In this document: positions 1-10,337 of the stretch, one piece after another
How positions within the stretch are numbered: the stretch's first letter is position 1
How the letters are laid out: each line of letters starts with the position of its first letter
Assembly (NCBI RefSeq): GCF_018069705.1
Contig: NZ_CP072943.1
Location: 2,047,453-2,111,452, forward strand
DNA: 64,000 nucleotides
From: Aminithiophilus ramosus
Lineage (GTDB): Bacteria; Synergistota; Synergistia; Synergistales; Aminithiophilaceae
Direction: 5' to 3'
Notes under the pieces: generated by a model
What the model saw: only the letters and a program-made list of their open reading frames with translations
Told to the model about the DNA's origin: nothing
Databases searched by the model: none
Program-made: the position numbers and the translations under genes

Positions 1-1115
1 CGCTCCGTCGTCAGCCCCTCCTCGCCGTAGCGCCCCCAGCTTCCCAAAAGGCGCCACCAGCCGCCCGAGGCGGCGTCGCTCCACCAGGGTCCCTCTACGG
101 TCACCTGAGGGTCGCGCCAGAGCGTCCCCTTGTAGCGTTTCTCTCCCGCCACGTCATCGATTTCGACGGACTCCCTCTGGCTCCAGAGGACCTCGGTGAA
201 CCAGCCCGATTTCTCGCTGCGGAGCCCCCAACGGGGCCTCCAGCGGTTTTCGTCGTCGACTTCGCTGTAGGAGTAGGAGCTCTCCAGGAAGAAGGAGGCA
301 TCGTCGCCGAGACGCTGCGTCAGGGTCAGACTGCCCTCGGGATCGATCTTCGACCAGGCCACGAGAGCGATTTCGGCCTGGCCCGACGACCAGGAGAGAG
401 GACCGGAAATGCCCAGTCCGACGCCCTTGGTCCCGTCGTAGCGGGGCAGGGGGAGAAAGACTCCCGAGGCTCGGCGGGCGCTGACGATGTAGTCGAAGGG
501 GTAGGTGAAAAGAAGTTTCTCGCCGATGTAGACGCGAGGCTGCTTGATGATGACCCGCTCCCCGGGGATGACGATGAGTTTTTTCGTCGTCAGCCGGTAG
601 TGGGGCCGAGGCTCGTTGCAGGTCGTCACCGAGACGTGCTGCCACCAGCCGACGACCTCTCCCCTCTCGAGACCTTTGGCCTGTTTCGCCGTCACGACGC
701 CTCGGCGCAGGGCCTCGTCGACGGGCAAGACCTCCAGATCCTCGCCCGAGAGGATGAGATGGTCGACACGGCCTCCCGCGTTGCGGATGAGGCCCCTGCC
801 GGAGTTGAAGTCGTACTCGACGCTCTCTCCCTCGAAACGCTGCCCCCGCCACAGAAACGTCACGGGCGTCTTGCCGTCGGAGGAGGCCTTCACGATCTGT
901 CTTTCCGTATCCATTTCGAGGAAGGCGGTGCGCATCTGCATGTCCGCATAGGAAAGGCGGACGTCCCCTTCGGCGCGGGCCACCCCCTCGGCCTCTTCGT
1001 AGACGAGGTGCTCGCCCTCGACGGAGATCTCCTTCGAGGCCCAGGCGACGGAGCCGGAAGAAAGCAAGAATGACAGGCCTATCAGGGAGATCAGAAGCCT
1101 CAGGGACTTTGCCAA
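1..1115 (-). CDS. lptD: LptD/OstA-like LPS-assembly outer membrane protein (5' part; runs off left edge)
   Basis: About 371 codons are visible and the gene continues beyond base 1. The best start is a TTG at 1115-1113, preceded by GAGAGGAGG; no ATG fits. The N-terminus is a signal peptide (LAKSLRLLISLIGLSFLLSS, then a small-residue cleavage region ending AWAS). An OstA-type segment rich in 'GEHLVYEEAEGVARAEGDV'-like beta repeats follows, then a conserved region with TTCNEPRPHYRL and IKQPRVYIGEKLLFTYP, which is characteristic of LptD. The last visible part looks like beta-barrel strands (many W, Y and F alternating with polar residues). LptD inserts LPS into the outer leaflet of the outer membrane. 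The start lies inside the 3' end of lptC (16-bp overlap), which supports the assignment. The family call is firm; completeness cannot be judged. Confidence 0.85.
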   Translation of the reverse strand, partial: MAKSLRLLISLIGLSFLLSSGSVAWASKEISVEGEHLVYEEAEGVARAEGDVRLSYADMQMRTAFLEMDTERQIVKASSDGKTPVTFLWRGQRFEGESVEYDFNSGRGLIRNAGGRVDHLILSGEDLEVLPVDEALRRGVVTAKQAKGLERGEVVGWWQHVSVTTCNEPRPHYRLTTKKLIVIPGERVIIKQPRVYIGEKLLFTYPFDYIVSARRASGVFLPLPRYDGTKGVGLGISGPLSWSSGQAEIALVAWSKIDPEGSLTLTQRLGDDASFFLESSYSYSEVDDENRWRPRWGLRSEKSGWFTEVLWSQRESVEIDDVAGEKRYKGTLWRDPQVTVEGPWWSDAASGGWWRLLGSWGRYGEEGLTTE

Positions 1116-1666
1116 AAAAGACGAGCCTCCTCTCGCAGGACGACGACGCCATCGATATCGAACGATCCCCGCCCGCTCTCCAGGCGGGTTCCGCCGAGCA
1201 CATCCTCGATCTTGATCCCCCCCGAGAGGGACCAGGCCGACGCGCCTTCCGTCCAGAGGGCCTCCCCGGAAGACCAGCGCAGCTCAAAGCCCTCGCCGTT
1301 CAGGGTCCCCCGCGGGCGGATCAGACGGACCTGGGCCAAATCGTCGGCGTAGTCGGCCTGAGGAGCCGAAAAGGTCCACGCTCTCCCCTTCTCGTCGGAA
1401 AGGACGATCTCGACGGTATAGCCCCGCGCCGAGGTCGCGGAACGCTCCAGCTTCTCCGCCGTCAGGTGCCACGATCTCCCGTCGATCTCTCTCTCGAAGT
1501 CGACGCTTTCGACGGCGAGGACGATCTCCTCTTTGCCCTCGCGGCTCACGCCCGCCTGAGGAAGGCGGAGGGATAGGTCCCGCTGGACCATCCAGATGAA
1601 GCCTCCTCCGAGGAGGAGGAGAACCGGAAGGATCAGGTATTTTCTCCGGCGCGGTTTACCAGACAA
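1100..1666 (-). CDS. lptC: LptC-like LPS export protein (periplasmic, membrane-anchored)
   Basis: 188 aa, close to the usual LptC length. There is one N-terminal membrane segment (YLILPVLLLLGGGFIWMV, about residues 10-27) after a short basic stretch. The remainder is beta-rich, with the spacing of the LptC/YrbK domain (WHLTAEKLERS, 'GRAWTFSAPQADYADD', 'LNGEGFELRWSSGEALW'). LptC links the inner-membrane LptBFG transporter to the periplasmic LPS bridge. Here it lies directly upstream of and overlaps the lptD-like gene, and its own 5' end overlaps the preceding exported-protein gene by 11 bp, so the three are probably cotranscribed. No lptB or lptA is visible in the window. The call rests on topology, fold-like pattern and neighbour; sequence identity in this family is low. 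Confidence 0.75.
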   Translation of the reverse strand: MSGKPRRRKYLILPVLLLLGGGFIWMVQRDLSLRLPQAGVSREGKEEIVLAVESVDFEREIDGRSWHLTAEKLERSATSARGYTVEIVLSDEKGRAWTFSAPQADYADDLAQVRLIRPRGTLNGEGFELRWSSGEALWTEGASAWSLSGGIKIEDVLGGTRLESGRGSFDIDGVVVLREEARLFWQSP

Positions 1667-2795
1667 CCCTCCAGCCCCCCTCCTGCCGGACGAGCCGGAA
1701 GGTCTCGCTCTGAAGAACGCGGATGAAGACCAGTTTCTGAGCCGCCGTGACCTTGACCCTGTTCTCGTCGAGCCACGTCGTCCGATAACCGTCGCGGAGG
1801 GAGAGGCGGAAGGAGCGGGAAAGGGCCTCCCTGGCGAAGGTCTCCTCGCTCAGCAAAAGCCTCGATTCGTCGCTCAGGAGCCGATAGAGGGGGCCCGTTT
1901 CCCCGGCGCTCCAGAGACGGAGAAAGGTCTCGAGGGTCTCCTCTCGGCTGCGGAAGGGAGGCTCCTTCTCGGCGACTTCCGAGGGGGAGACCTCCAGGGG
2001 TTCTTCCGACGCCACAACCGGAGGCACTTCCACGTCGGCCGCCGCGATCGTCGCCTCGGTCTTCAGGGGCAGGGGGTCGGAGGGCAGGAGCAGGAAGGGG
2101 GGAGGCGGCTCGAACTCGGGCGCAGCGGCCGACGGGGGCTCCTCGACGGGAGAGCCGGGCACTGCCGCGGAGGGGGCGATGACGGGATCCGGCGGCGACG
2201 GCGTCTTCTGCGGCTCCTGAGGAAGAGGCGGGAGCTCGACGACGAGCTCCTCGACGTCGCCACCGACAGAGGCTCGGCCGGCGGCAAAGTCGAACCGTGT
2301 CTCCGGGGTAGGCCCCAGGCCCGTCAGGACGAGGGAAAAGGCCTCTTCCTGGCGGGGGAAGAAGACCAGTCCCTGAACGAGTCCCTCGATGGGCGAGGCC
2401 AGGCGTTCCTCGAAGGAGAGGGGAGCGATGCGACGGCCGTCGGGAAGCTCCAGGAAAAGCCGCTTCTCGACGGGATCGATCTGGACAGGTCGGCTTCCGA
2501 AGTTGTAGACCGAGAGAAGAAAGGCCAGGGCCTCGTCCATGCGAAGGCTCTTACGAAAGGACTGAGCCGACGTCTCCATCTCGTAGGGGGAGAAGCCCTG
2601 GCGGGAGCCCTCGACGCGGACCCAGGGATCGACCAACTCCTGCGGGTAGTGAACGACCCAGATCAGGCAGTCCTGGCCCCAACGGAACGAGGTCCAGGCA
2701 TCGAGAATCCGGGCAACCTCCAAGGCCGGCTCTTGGGCTGACGCAACAGTCGCCGCAGAAAGGCAGAGGAAGAGGAGCAGGAGTCGACGTCTCAC
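1656..2795 (-). CDS. Exported protein with proline-rich linker, function unknown
   Basis: 379 aa. A clear signal peptide (MRRRLLLLFLCLSAATVASA-Q) is followed by an N-terminal domain of about 190 residues. A linker of about 90 residues is rich in Pro, Glu and Ala (about 190-285). The C-terminal domain (about 285-379) contains EETLETFLRLWSAGETGPLYRLL and a Trp/Val-rich end, reminiscent of NTF2-like or DUF4878-type extracytoplasmic folds; that resemblance is tentative. It is sandwiched between other exported proteins and lptC/lptD and overlaps lptC by 11 bp, suggesting an envelope role coupled to LPS assembly. I do not recognise a named family. Confidence 0.8.
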   Translation of the reverse strand: MRRRLLLLFLCLSAATVASAQEPALEVARILDAWTSFRWGQDCLIWVVHYPQELVDPWVRVEGSRQGFSPYEMETSAQSFRKSLRMDEALAFLLSVYNFGSRPVQIDPVEKRLFLELPDGRRIAPLSFEERLASPIEGLVQGLVFFPRQEEAFSLVLTGLGPTPETRFDFAAGRASVGGDVEELVVELPPLPQEPQKTPSPPDPVIAPSAAVPGSPVEEPPSAAAPEFEPPPPFLLLPSDPLPLKTEATIAAADVEVPPVVASEEPLEVSPSEVAEKEPPFRSREETLETFLRLWSAGETGPLYRLLSDESRLLLSEETFAREALSRSFRLSLRDGYRTTWLDENRVKVTAAQKLVFIRVLQSETFRLVRQEGGWRVVW

Positions 2796-2803
2796 GAAGG
2801 ACC

Positions 2804-3238
2804 TCAGAGTCTGTAATCGATGATGGCCGAGACGCCCACGCCCTGAACGCGTTTGAAGCGCTGGAGAGGGTTCTCGGAATCGATGGGGACGAGGACCTTG
2901 ACGCCGATCCGTCCCTGGAAGGAGACGTCGAGCTGGGCCACGGCCTTGGTGGCGTCGACGACGCCCTTGGGGCCGGCCACCTGAGCCGCTCCGATGCTGG
3001 TGCCGCTGCCGATGGTGACGATGGGGACGACCTTCGTGTGTCCCTCGACCTTGACGCCTTTGTTGAGCGTGGCGGTGTTGATGAAATCGTTGATGGGACC
3101 GGCGACGGTCTTGACGAGCAGGCCGCCTCCGACGACGCCGATGAGATCGCCCAGATCGATGGCAGGGGCGGGAGCCGACACCGAGACGGTCAGAGCGAGA
3201 GCGGCGAAAAGACCGAGCACCCTCTTGCGCGTTTTCAT
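2804..3238 (-). CDS. Small exported protein, function unknown
   Basis: 144 aa with a signal peptide (KRVLGLFAALALTVSVSAPAPA, cleavage probably before IDLGD). The mature part starts with a Gly-rich hydrophobic stretch (LGDLIGVVGGGLLVKTVAG) and continues with Val/Gly/Thr-rich sequence that looks beta-structured (VEGHTKVVPIVTIGSGTSIGAAQVAGPKG). There are no cysteines and no catalytic motif that I recognise. A strong GGAGG-type ribosome site lies just upstream of the ATG (plus-strand 'actacctcctttt'). It is 8 bp from the next exported-protein gene, so probably in the same pyrG-to-lptD transcription unit. Confidence 0.75.
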   Translation of the reverse strand: MKTRKRVLGLFAALALTVSVSAPAPAIDLGDLIGVVGGGLLVKTVAGPINDFINTATLNKGVKVEGHTKVVPIVTIGSGTSIGAAQVAGPKGVVDATKAVAQLDVSFQGRIGVKVLVPIDSENPLQRFKRVQGVGVSAIIDYRL

Positions 3239-3307
3239 GAGACTACCTCCTTTTCCCTATCCCTTTAGGCTTCCTTCGTTTTTCGTCTGTTCCGTTCGCG
3301 AAACCCG

Positions 3308-4333
3308 TCAGTTCGTCGCAGGAGGAGCGTTGCCGTCTCCGCTGTCTCCGCTGAGCTCCTCGCCGGGAGGAGGAGAGGCCTGCCGCGTCAGACCCTGAAG
3401 TCCCACCGGAACGGGGAAGGCCCTGACCGTCGTCTCCGTCGTCGACTCGAGGTAGAAAAGGGTCCCCTGGGCAAGCTCCTTCTCCCCTCCCCGGACGAGA
3501 AATCCCGTGGCCAGACCCAAGGGGCCGAGGACGACGAGCCCCAGGAAGCTGGCGCCCGCCGCGGCCAGGACCTCTTTGTCCGTCGAGGCGGCCTCCTTGG
3601 CCTTCTCTCCCAGGAAGACGGCGATTCGCTCCGGCCCCAGGGGAAGAAGGGCCTCGAAGGCGATCTTCACCTCGGCGGCGCGACCGAAGCTGCGCGGCGG
3701 CTTGACCTCGGCCACATGGCCGACGACGACGCTCCCTCGCGGGGCGACGAGATGGCCATCGACGACGAGGTCATCTCTCAGGGCCATGGCGACGGGCATG
3801 TCCTTCTCCGCCGTCCGGGGCGAGAGAGCCTCCTGCAGTTCGACGCGGACGAGGGTGGCCGCAGGCAGGGAGAGATCCTCCCAAGTGACGCCCTCGGCCA
3901 GGAGCAGGGCCACCAGCCGCTCGAGGCGCATCGCCAGAGGACGCTCCTCCCCCCTCTGCCCCTCGAGAAGCAGCTCCAGATCGGCGATGCGGTCGCGGGC
4001 CGCCTTGGAGGGGGATACCCTCTGAGAGACGGCCCACTCGGCCACGCCGAGCTTGAAGAGGAACGAGGGCTGCTCCGGACTCCCCTCGTCGATGTAGTTC
4101 AGAAGGGCCTGCTGCCTCTCGGCGATGCTTCCCGGCAGCTCGCGACCGAAAAGATCCTGCTCCACCTGGCCGAGGCGGGCGATGAGACCTCCGGGTTGAG
4201 GCCCTCCGTAGACGACCTTCTCCACTCTGCCCAGAAGCTGAAAGGGCGTCTCCTCGTCGGCCACGGCCCCGGAAAGGGCACAGAATCCGACGAAAAAAGC
4301 GGCGACGAGACAGACCCAGGCCAAACGTTTCAT
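3308..4333 (-). CDS. Exported protein, function unknown
   Basis: 341 aa from the preferred start at 4333 (MKRLAWVCLVAAFFVGFCALSG), which has a GGAGG site 7 bases upstream; a longer reading from 4366 would add 11 residues before the signal peptide. Two features stand out. Near the N-terminus is a short repeat-like pair (RVEKVVYGG..GLIARLGQVEQDLFG). In the middle is a segment (DDLVVDGHLVAPRGSVVVGHVAEVKPPRSFGRAAEVKIAFEAL) like the 'set-point' beta domain seen in some exported secretion or conjugation proteins. A Gly/Ala/Leu hydrophobic stretch around residues 255-285 may be membrane-associated. It directly follows pyrG (29 bp). No function is assigned. Confidence 0.78.
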   Translation of the reverse strand: MKRLAWVCLVAAFFVGFCALSGAVADEETPFQLLGRVEKVVYGGPQPGGLIARLGQVEQDLFGRELPGSIAERQQALLNYIDEGSPEQPSFLFKLGVAEWAVSQRVSPSKAARDRIADLELLLEGQRGEERPLAMRLERLVALLLAEGVTWEDLSLPAATLVRVELQEALSPRTAEKDMPVAMALRDDLVVDGHLVAPRGSVVVGHVAEVKPPRSFGRAAEVKIAFEALLPLGPERIAVFLGEKAKEAASTDKEVLAAAGASFLGLVVLGPLGLATGFLVRGGEKELAQGTLFYLESTTETTVRAFPVPVGLQGLTRQASPPPGEELSGDSGDGNAPPATN

Positions 4334-4362
4334 CGATCTACCTCCTTCAGCGTTCGCGTTCC

Positions 4363-6030
<1,668 letters not shown>

Positions 6031-6083
6031 TCATCCAAAGCAACGATACTACCACAGCTTCTCCCCGACGAGAGCGAAAAGGC

Positions 6084-6120
6084 CTAAAAGAGACTGGACC
6101 GGAGTCGGCCTCCGGTCCAG
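6084..6120 (-). terminator. Intrinsic terminator after the M23 peptidase gene
   Basis: A perfect 10-bp inverted repeat (CTGGACCGGA / TCCGGTCCAG, 6094-6103 and 6111-6120, loop of 7) is followed on the minus strand by TCTCTTTTA. It lies 37 bp past the stop codon of the M23 peptidase gene and separates it from pyrG. The plus-strand side has only TTTAAT, so it should act mainly on minus-strand transcripts. Confidence 0.75.
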
Positions 6121-6156
6121 TTTAATCGATCCTGTCCCTCCCGTCACGGACCTCCG

Positions 6157-7518
6157 TCAACGGAGCACCTTGAGAGGATTCGTCGGTGAGTTGTTGATGC
6201 GGACCTCGAAGTGAAGGTGCGGCCCCGTGCTGCGCCCCGAGGAGCCCACCAGGGCGACGGCCTGGCCTGCCGAGACCTTCTTCCCCTTGGCGGCGAGGAG
6301 CTTGCTGCAGTGGGCGTAAAGGGTCGTGTAGCCGCCGCCGTGGTTGATGACGATGACCCGTCCGTAACCGCCCATCCAGCCCGAGTAGACGACGGTTCCC
6401 GCCTTGGCCGCCACGATGGTCCTTCCCGACGGGGCCCTGATGTCGAGGCCCGTGTGGAAGTCCTTCCGGCCGCTGAAGGGATCGCGACGCCAGCCGAAGG
6501 GGCTGCTGATGCGACCGGCCACGGGCCAGCGGAAACCGCTGAGCGCCGCCGACGATCCGCTCCGTCCGCTCGTGGCCGCCACGACGGGTTTGGCGCCGGG
6601 GAGAAAGACCGACTTGCCCGCCTCGAGGCCGGCCCCTTCGGCGAAGCCGTTGGCCAACGTCACCGCCTCGGGATGGACGCCGAACTTCTTGGACAGCGCC
6701 GCCAGCGTATCGCCCTTCTGCACCTTGTGCAGCACGCCGTCCTGGTTGGGGACGAGAAGCTTCGTGCCCGGGGAGAGGACATCGGGATTTTTGAGCGTGT
6801 TGCAGCCGAAGAGCGTGTTGATGTCGAGATTGAAGTTGTTGGCCACGCTCCAGAGCGTGTCGCCCTGCTGGACGACGTACTCCTTCATCTCCAGAGGAGC
6901 GGCCTCCTTCTGCTTGATCTCCTCGACCTTGGCGCGGCGCCCGATCTCCTCCAGCACGAAGGACACGTCCTCCGGGGAGCGGGGAATCAGAAGAAGCTGC
7001 CCCTCGACGAGACGGTGAAGGCTCTTGAGGCCGTTGGCCTTGGCCACGTCCTCGGGCGTCACGGAGAGACCGTTACAGATGGCGCTCAGCGTCTGGCCCG
7101 AAGCCACGACATGCTCCTCCCACCGGGCGAGCTCGACGTCGCCCGACGCCCCGCTCGCCTTGAGGGATTTCTCCCCGGCGGGAGTCAGTTCCTTGAGGAC
7201 GAGTTCTTCTTCGAAGAGGGAAGGGCCTTCAGGAAGGGGGCCGATCCCGAGGGACCGGGCCGATTTGCTCTGAGTGGCCGACAGCCCCCCCTCGAAGGGA
7301 AGGCCCGTGGCCGACATGTCGACGACGATGAATCCCGAGGGGACCGTCGCCGCCGTGGCGTGAAAACTGTCGGGAAGGTCGCTCCAGAGACCGCCGCCAG
7401 CACGTTCGCTGGCCGCGACGGATAGATAAACCGTGCCGCTGATCATGACGACCAGCAGAAGAATGAATCCGAGCCTCCCCGCTCTGCGGCGGGACCTGGT
7501 CGCTCTCTGCCAACCCAA
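6157..7518 (-). CDS. LysM-M23 family peptidoglycan endopeptidase / division-type murein hydrolase
   Basis: 453 aa. One N-terminal membrane segment (FILLLVVMISGTVYLSVAA, about 18-36) is followed by three LysM repeats (about residues 135-180, 212-255 and 262-305), each with the GQTLSAI, GDTLWSV or GDTLAAL core. A C-terminal M23/LytM domain (about 330-450) starts at ISSPFGWR. Zinc-site motifs are intact: HTGLD (HxxxD) and HLHFE (HxH), so this should be an active Zn-dependent endopeptidase rather than a degenerate EnvC/NlpD-type activator. LysM modules bind peptidoglycan and the protein faces the periplasm. The start is a TTG at 7518 after GAGAAGG. A promoter lies just upstream and a terminator downstream, so it can be a monocistronic unit. 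Confidence 0.92.
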   Translation of the reverse strand: MGWQRATRSRRRAGRLGFILLLVVMISGTVYLSVAASERAGGGLWSDLPDSFHATAATVPSGFIVVDMSATGLPFEGGLSATQSKSARSLGIGPLPEGPSLFEEELVLKELTPAGEKSLKASGASGDVELARWEEHVVASGQTLSAICNGLSVTPEDVAKANGLKSLHRLVEGQLLLIPRSPEDVSFVLEEIGRRAKVEEIKQKEAAPLEMKEYVVQQGDTLWSVANNFNLDINTLFGCNTLKNPDVLSPGTKLLVPNQDGVLHKVQKGDTLAALSKKFGVHPEAVTLANGFAEGAGLEAGKSVFLPGAKPVVAATSGRSGSSAALSGFRWPVAGRISSPFGWRRDPFSGRKDFHTGLDIRAPSGRTIVAAKAGTVVYSGWMGGYGRVIVINHGGGYTTLYAHCSKLLAAKGKKVSAGQAVALVGSSGRSTGPHLHFEVRINNSPTNPLKVLR

Positions 7519-7576
7519 ACCTTCTCACCCCGTTTCTGGCCACGACGCCGATGGAAATCGATAAACCTCGCCGACC

Positions 7577-7605
7577 ATTATAAAGCGACGAGGCGGAGAG
7601 GGCAA
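7577..7605 (-). promoter_or_regulatory. Sigma-70-type promoter for the M23 peptidase gene
   Basis: On the minus strand TTGCCC (7605-7600) is separated by 17 bases from a consensus TATAAT (7582-7577). It lies in the 91-bp gap between the rho stop codon and the peptidase start, about 59 bp before that start. Confidence 0.65.
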
Positions 7606-7609
7606 TCGA

Positions 7610-8959
7610 TCAGGTAATTTTAATTGTCTTCAGAAAATCCACGTTGGACACCGTGTTTTTGATCTTGCCGATGATGAGATTGAGCACTTCGGCCTCGTCG
7701 AGACTGGAAATGCGGCGACGGAGGAACCAGACCCGGGCCAGTTCGTCGGCGTCGAGGAGGAGCTCCTCGCGTCTCGTGCCCGACCGGCCGATATCCACGG
7801 CGGGGAAGATGCGCTGCTCGGCCAGTTTCCTCGACAGGTGGACTTCCATGTTTCCCGTTCCCTTGAATTCCTCGTAGATGACCTCGTCCATGCGGCTTCC
7901 CGTGTCGACGAGGGCCGTGCCGACGATGGTGAGGCTTCCTCCCTGCTCGATGTTGCGGGCCGCGCCGAAGAAGCGCTTGGGGAAATAGAGCGCCGCGGGG
8001 TCCATGCCGCCCGAGAGCGTCCTTCCCGACGGGGGGACGATGAGGTTCGACGCCCGGGCCAGGCGGGTGATCGAATCGAGGAGGAGGACGACGTCCTTGC
8101 CCACTTCGACGAGGCGCTTGGCCTTCTCCAGCGCCAGGTTGGCCACTCGCATGTGCTCCTCGGCGGGGCGGTCGAAGGTGGAGGCGATGACCTCGCCCGC
8201 CACGGACCGGGCCATGTCGGTGACCTCCTCGGGGCGCTCGTCGATGAGAAGGACCATGAGGATGACGTCGGGGTGGTTGGTCGTGACGGCGTTGGCGATT
8301 TTCTTGAGGATCGACGTCTTGCCCGCCTTGGGCGGAGAGACGACAAGGGCCCTCTGGCCCATGCCGATGGGGGCGAAGAGGTCGATGAGGCGCGTCGAAA
8401 CTTCCTGAGGCGTCGTCTCGAGGTGGAAGCGCTTGTCGGGGAAAAGGGGAACGAGCTGCTCGAAGTGGGGCCTGCGACGGGCCGCCTCGGGATCGGAGAA
8501 GTTGACCATCTCCACCCGCAGAAGGGCCTCGTAGTGCTCCTGTTCCTTGGGGGGGCGGACCAGGCCCCAGACGACATCTCCGTTGCGAAGACCGAAGCGC
8601 CGGATCTGGGAGGCCGAGACATAGATGTCATCGTCGCCGGGAAGAAGTCCCTCGTGGCGGAGGAAACCGAACCCCTCGGCGAGGACTTCCAGCGTTCCGC
8701 CGCCCAGGCGGAACCCCATCTCCTCGGCCTGATGGCGCAGGACGGCGATGACGAGATCGTCTTTGCGGAGCGACGAGGCGCCGGTGACGCCCAGGTCGCG
8801 TGCCAGCCTGCGGAGATCGGTCAGAAGGAGAGAGCTCAGATGCCCGTAGGAGTGGCGAGGTCGAGGAGCCGCCTTGGGCTCCTGGATCTCGGGCACCGCC
8901 TCGGCCTCGACGGCGGGAGAGCCCTCTCCGCTGTAGTCGTCGCTAGGCCCGATCGCCAT
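7610..8959 (-). CDS. rho: Transcription termination factor Rho
   Basis: 449 aa. A variable acidic N-terminus (about 1-35) precedes the Rho N-terminal helical and cold-shock-like RNA-binding domains (about 40-155, with [10 protein letters not shown] and [19 protein letters not shown]). The hexameric ATPase follows, with Walker [10 protein letters not shown] (about 208-216), Walker [14 protein letters not shown] and the Q/R-loop region. Rho is an RNA-translocating helicase that ends transcripts lacking strong intrinsic terminators. This fits the window, where several gene ends have hairpins without U-tracts. It overlaps the transaldolase gene by 17 bp, so those two are likely cotranscribed. Confidence 0.98.
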   Translation of the reverse strand: MAIGPSDDYSGEGSPAVEAEAVPEIQEPKAAPRPRHSYGHLSSLLLTDLRRLARDLGVTGASSLRKDDLVIAVLRHQAEEMGFRLGGGTLEVLAEGFGFLRHEGLLPGDDDIYVSASQIRRFGLRNGDVVWGLVRPPKEQEHYEALLRVEMVNFSDPEAARRRPHFEQLVPLFPDKRFHLETTPQEVSTRLIDLFAPIGMGQRALVVSPPKAGKTSILKKIANAVTTNHPDVILMVLLIDERPEEVTDMARSVAGEVIASTFDRPAEEHMRVANLALEKAKRLVEVGKDVVLLLDSITRLARASNLIVPPSGRTLSGGMDPAALYFPKRFFGAARNIEQGGSLTIVGTALVDTGSRMDEVIYEEFKGTGNMEVHLSRKLAEQRIFPAVDIGRSGTRREELLLDADELARVWFLRRRISSLDEAEVLNLIIGKIKNTVSNVDFLKTIKIT

Positions 8960-9608
8960 GGCGGCTCCTGTAGCTCTCCCAGTCGGCGACGAAGGAGGCG
9001 ATTCCCTTTTCCGTCAGGGGATGATGAAAGATCTGTTTCAGGACCTTGAAGGGCAGAGTGACCACGTCGGCTCCCGCCAGGGCCGCCTCCGCGACGTGTC
9101 GGGGGTGGCGTACGCTGGCGGCGAGGACCCGGGTCGTCACCGACCCGGCCCGGAAGGCCGAAACGATCTCCCGGACGAGTCCCATGCCGTCCTGTCCGGT
9201 GTCGTCGAGGCGCCCCACGAAGGGGCTGACGTAGGTGGCTCCGGCCGCCGCGGCCAGCAGAGCCTGGTTGACGGAAAAGACGAGGGTGACGTTGGTGGCC
9301 CTTCCCTCGCGAGAAAGGGTCCGGACGACGCCCATGCCCTCGGGCGTCATGGGAATCTTGACGACGACATGGGGACTCAGAAGGGCCAATTCCCGGGCCT
9401 CGCGAAGCATGGCCTCTCCCTCGAGGGAAACGGCCTCGGCACTCACCGGACCGGCGACGATGTCGGCGATGGCCTTAACCCGTTCCCGGAAGGAAAGGTC
9501 GCCCTCTCGGGCGACGAGAGAGGGGTTCGTCGTCACACCGTCGACGACACCCCAGGCCGCAGCCTCCCGGATCTCCTCCAGGTTGGCCGTATCAAGAAAA
9601 AAACGCAT
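8943..9608 (-). CDS. Transaldolase, small (TalC/FSA-type) class
   Basis: 221 aa, the usual size of the decameric small transaldolase / fructose-6-phosphate aldolase family. It begins MRFFLDTANLEEI and has GVTTNPSL. The Schiff-base lysine is expected at K84 in HVVVKIPMTPEG; TYVSPFVGRLDD is also present. It acts in the non-oxidative pentose phosphate pathway, or as an F6P aldolase, which sequence alone cannot separate. GAGGAGGAG precedes the ATG. It sits between an uncharacterised membrane-anchored protein and rho. Confidence 0.93.
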   Translation of the reverse strand: MRFFLDTANLEEIREAAAWGVVDGVTTNPSLVAREGDLSFRERVKAIADIVAGPVSAEAVSLEGEAMLREARELALLSPHVVVKIPMTPEGMGVVRTLSREGRATNVTLVFSVNQALLAAAAGATYVSPFVGRLDDTGQDGMGLVREIVSAFRAGSVTTRVLAASVRHPRHVAEAALAGADVVTLPFKVLKQIFHHPLTEKGIASFVADWESYRSRHGDRA

Positions 9609-9662
9609 GTTCCAACTCCTCCTCGCTGATCGGGAAATCTTCCACGGTTCCCGGGCGTCCCG

Positions 9663-10169
9663 CTACGCCCGGGCTTCTTGCCGCTCTCGGGCCTCCGGCT
9701 CTCCCTGGAGATCGTCCTGTTCCGGCTGTTCCTGAGGTTCTTCGACGGAAAAATCCAGACGAAAGGCCTGGCGTCCTCCCTCGGAGATGGTGACGCCGTA
9801 CTCCCCCACAGGCAGAGGCGCCCCATCCTCCCGTACGAGATAGAAGGCCTTGGTCCCTTCGGAGGACTCGACAGACAGAGACTCTTCATTAATGAGATGA
9901 TTTTGATAAAACCAGCGGACCTGGAGGCTTTCGCCTTGGCGGGCAAGGCGGAAGCGGAAGCGGACGCCCAATTGACGGATGCCGAAGGAGAAGGGGGAAC
10001 CTCCGCCGAGGGGACGAAGCTGCTCGTCCAGCTCCTCGCAGACCGAGACATCGAGGACCTCGCAGCTGGCCACGATGCCGCTGCCGCGGAGAGCCCAGCC
10101 GAGCAGCAGGGCAGAAAGAACCGTTACGGAAAAGACGAAAGCCAGGGGGAAACGGCTGCTTTTCTTCAT
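9663..10169 (-). CDS. Membrane-anchored protein, function unknown
   Basis: 168 aa. One N-terminal transmembrane segment or signal anchor (FPLAFVFSVTVLSALLLGWAL, about 7-27) precedes a soluble domain of about 100 residues. That domain has alternating hydrophobic residues, and its middle (LQVRWFYQNHLINEES... LPVGEYGVTISEGG) resembles an Ig-like or carbohydrate-binding beta fold. The tail is acidic and Gln/Glu-rich (about 140-168). It is the first gene of the minus-strand run into the transaldolase and rho and is divergent from the ECF gene. No named family recognised. Confidence 0.7.
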   Translation of the reverse strand: MKKSSRFPLAFVFSVTVLSALLLGWALRGSGIVASCEVLDVSVCEELDEQLRPLGGGSPFSFGIRQLGVRFRFRLARQGESLQVRWFYQNHLINEESLSVESSEGTKAFYLVREDGAPLPVGEYGVTISEGGRQAFRLDFSVEEPQEQPEQDDLQGEPEARERQEARA

Positions 10170-10337
10170 TATAGCGCATCATCTCCCATCGAGAAGGGAA
10201 GGAAGCCTGCGAAACCGTGTCCAGAAAGGAGGAACGGGAGGGGTCCTCTGGATCTTTTCGGGAGCTTGGCACAGACGCTAGAGTTAAGGACAGGCCCCCA
10301 CCTGAAGGAGGGGCGATCCGAAAAGGAGTGAACGCTC

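Noticed and set aside
154..1287. 377-aa minus-strand frame across the left-edge gene
   Set aside because: Arg/Gly/Pro-rich low-complexity translation; the true reading is the LptD-like frame that starts at TTG 1115 with a signal peptide.
10267..10282. Sigma-54-like TGGCAC box upstream of the ECF gene
   Set aside because: The expected -12 GC is absent (AGACG CTAG), so no sigma-54 site.
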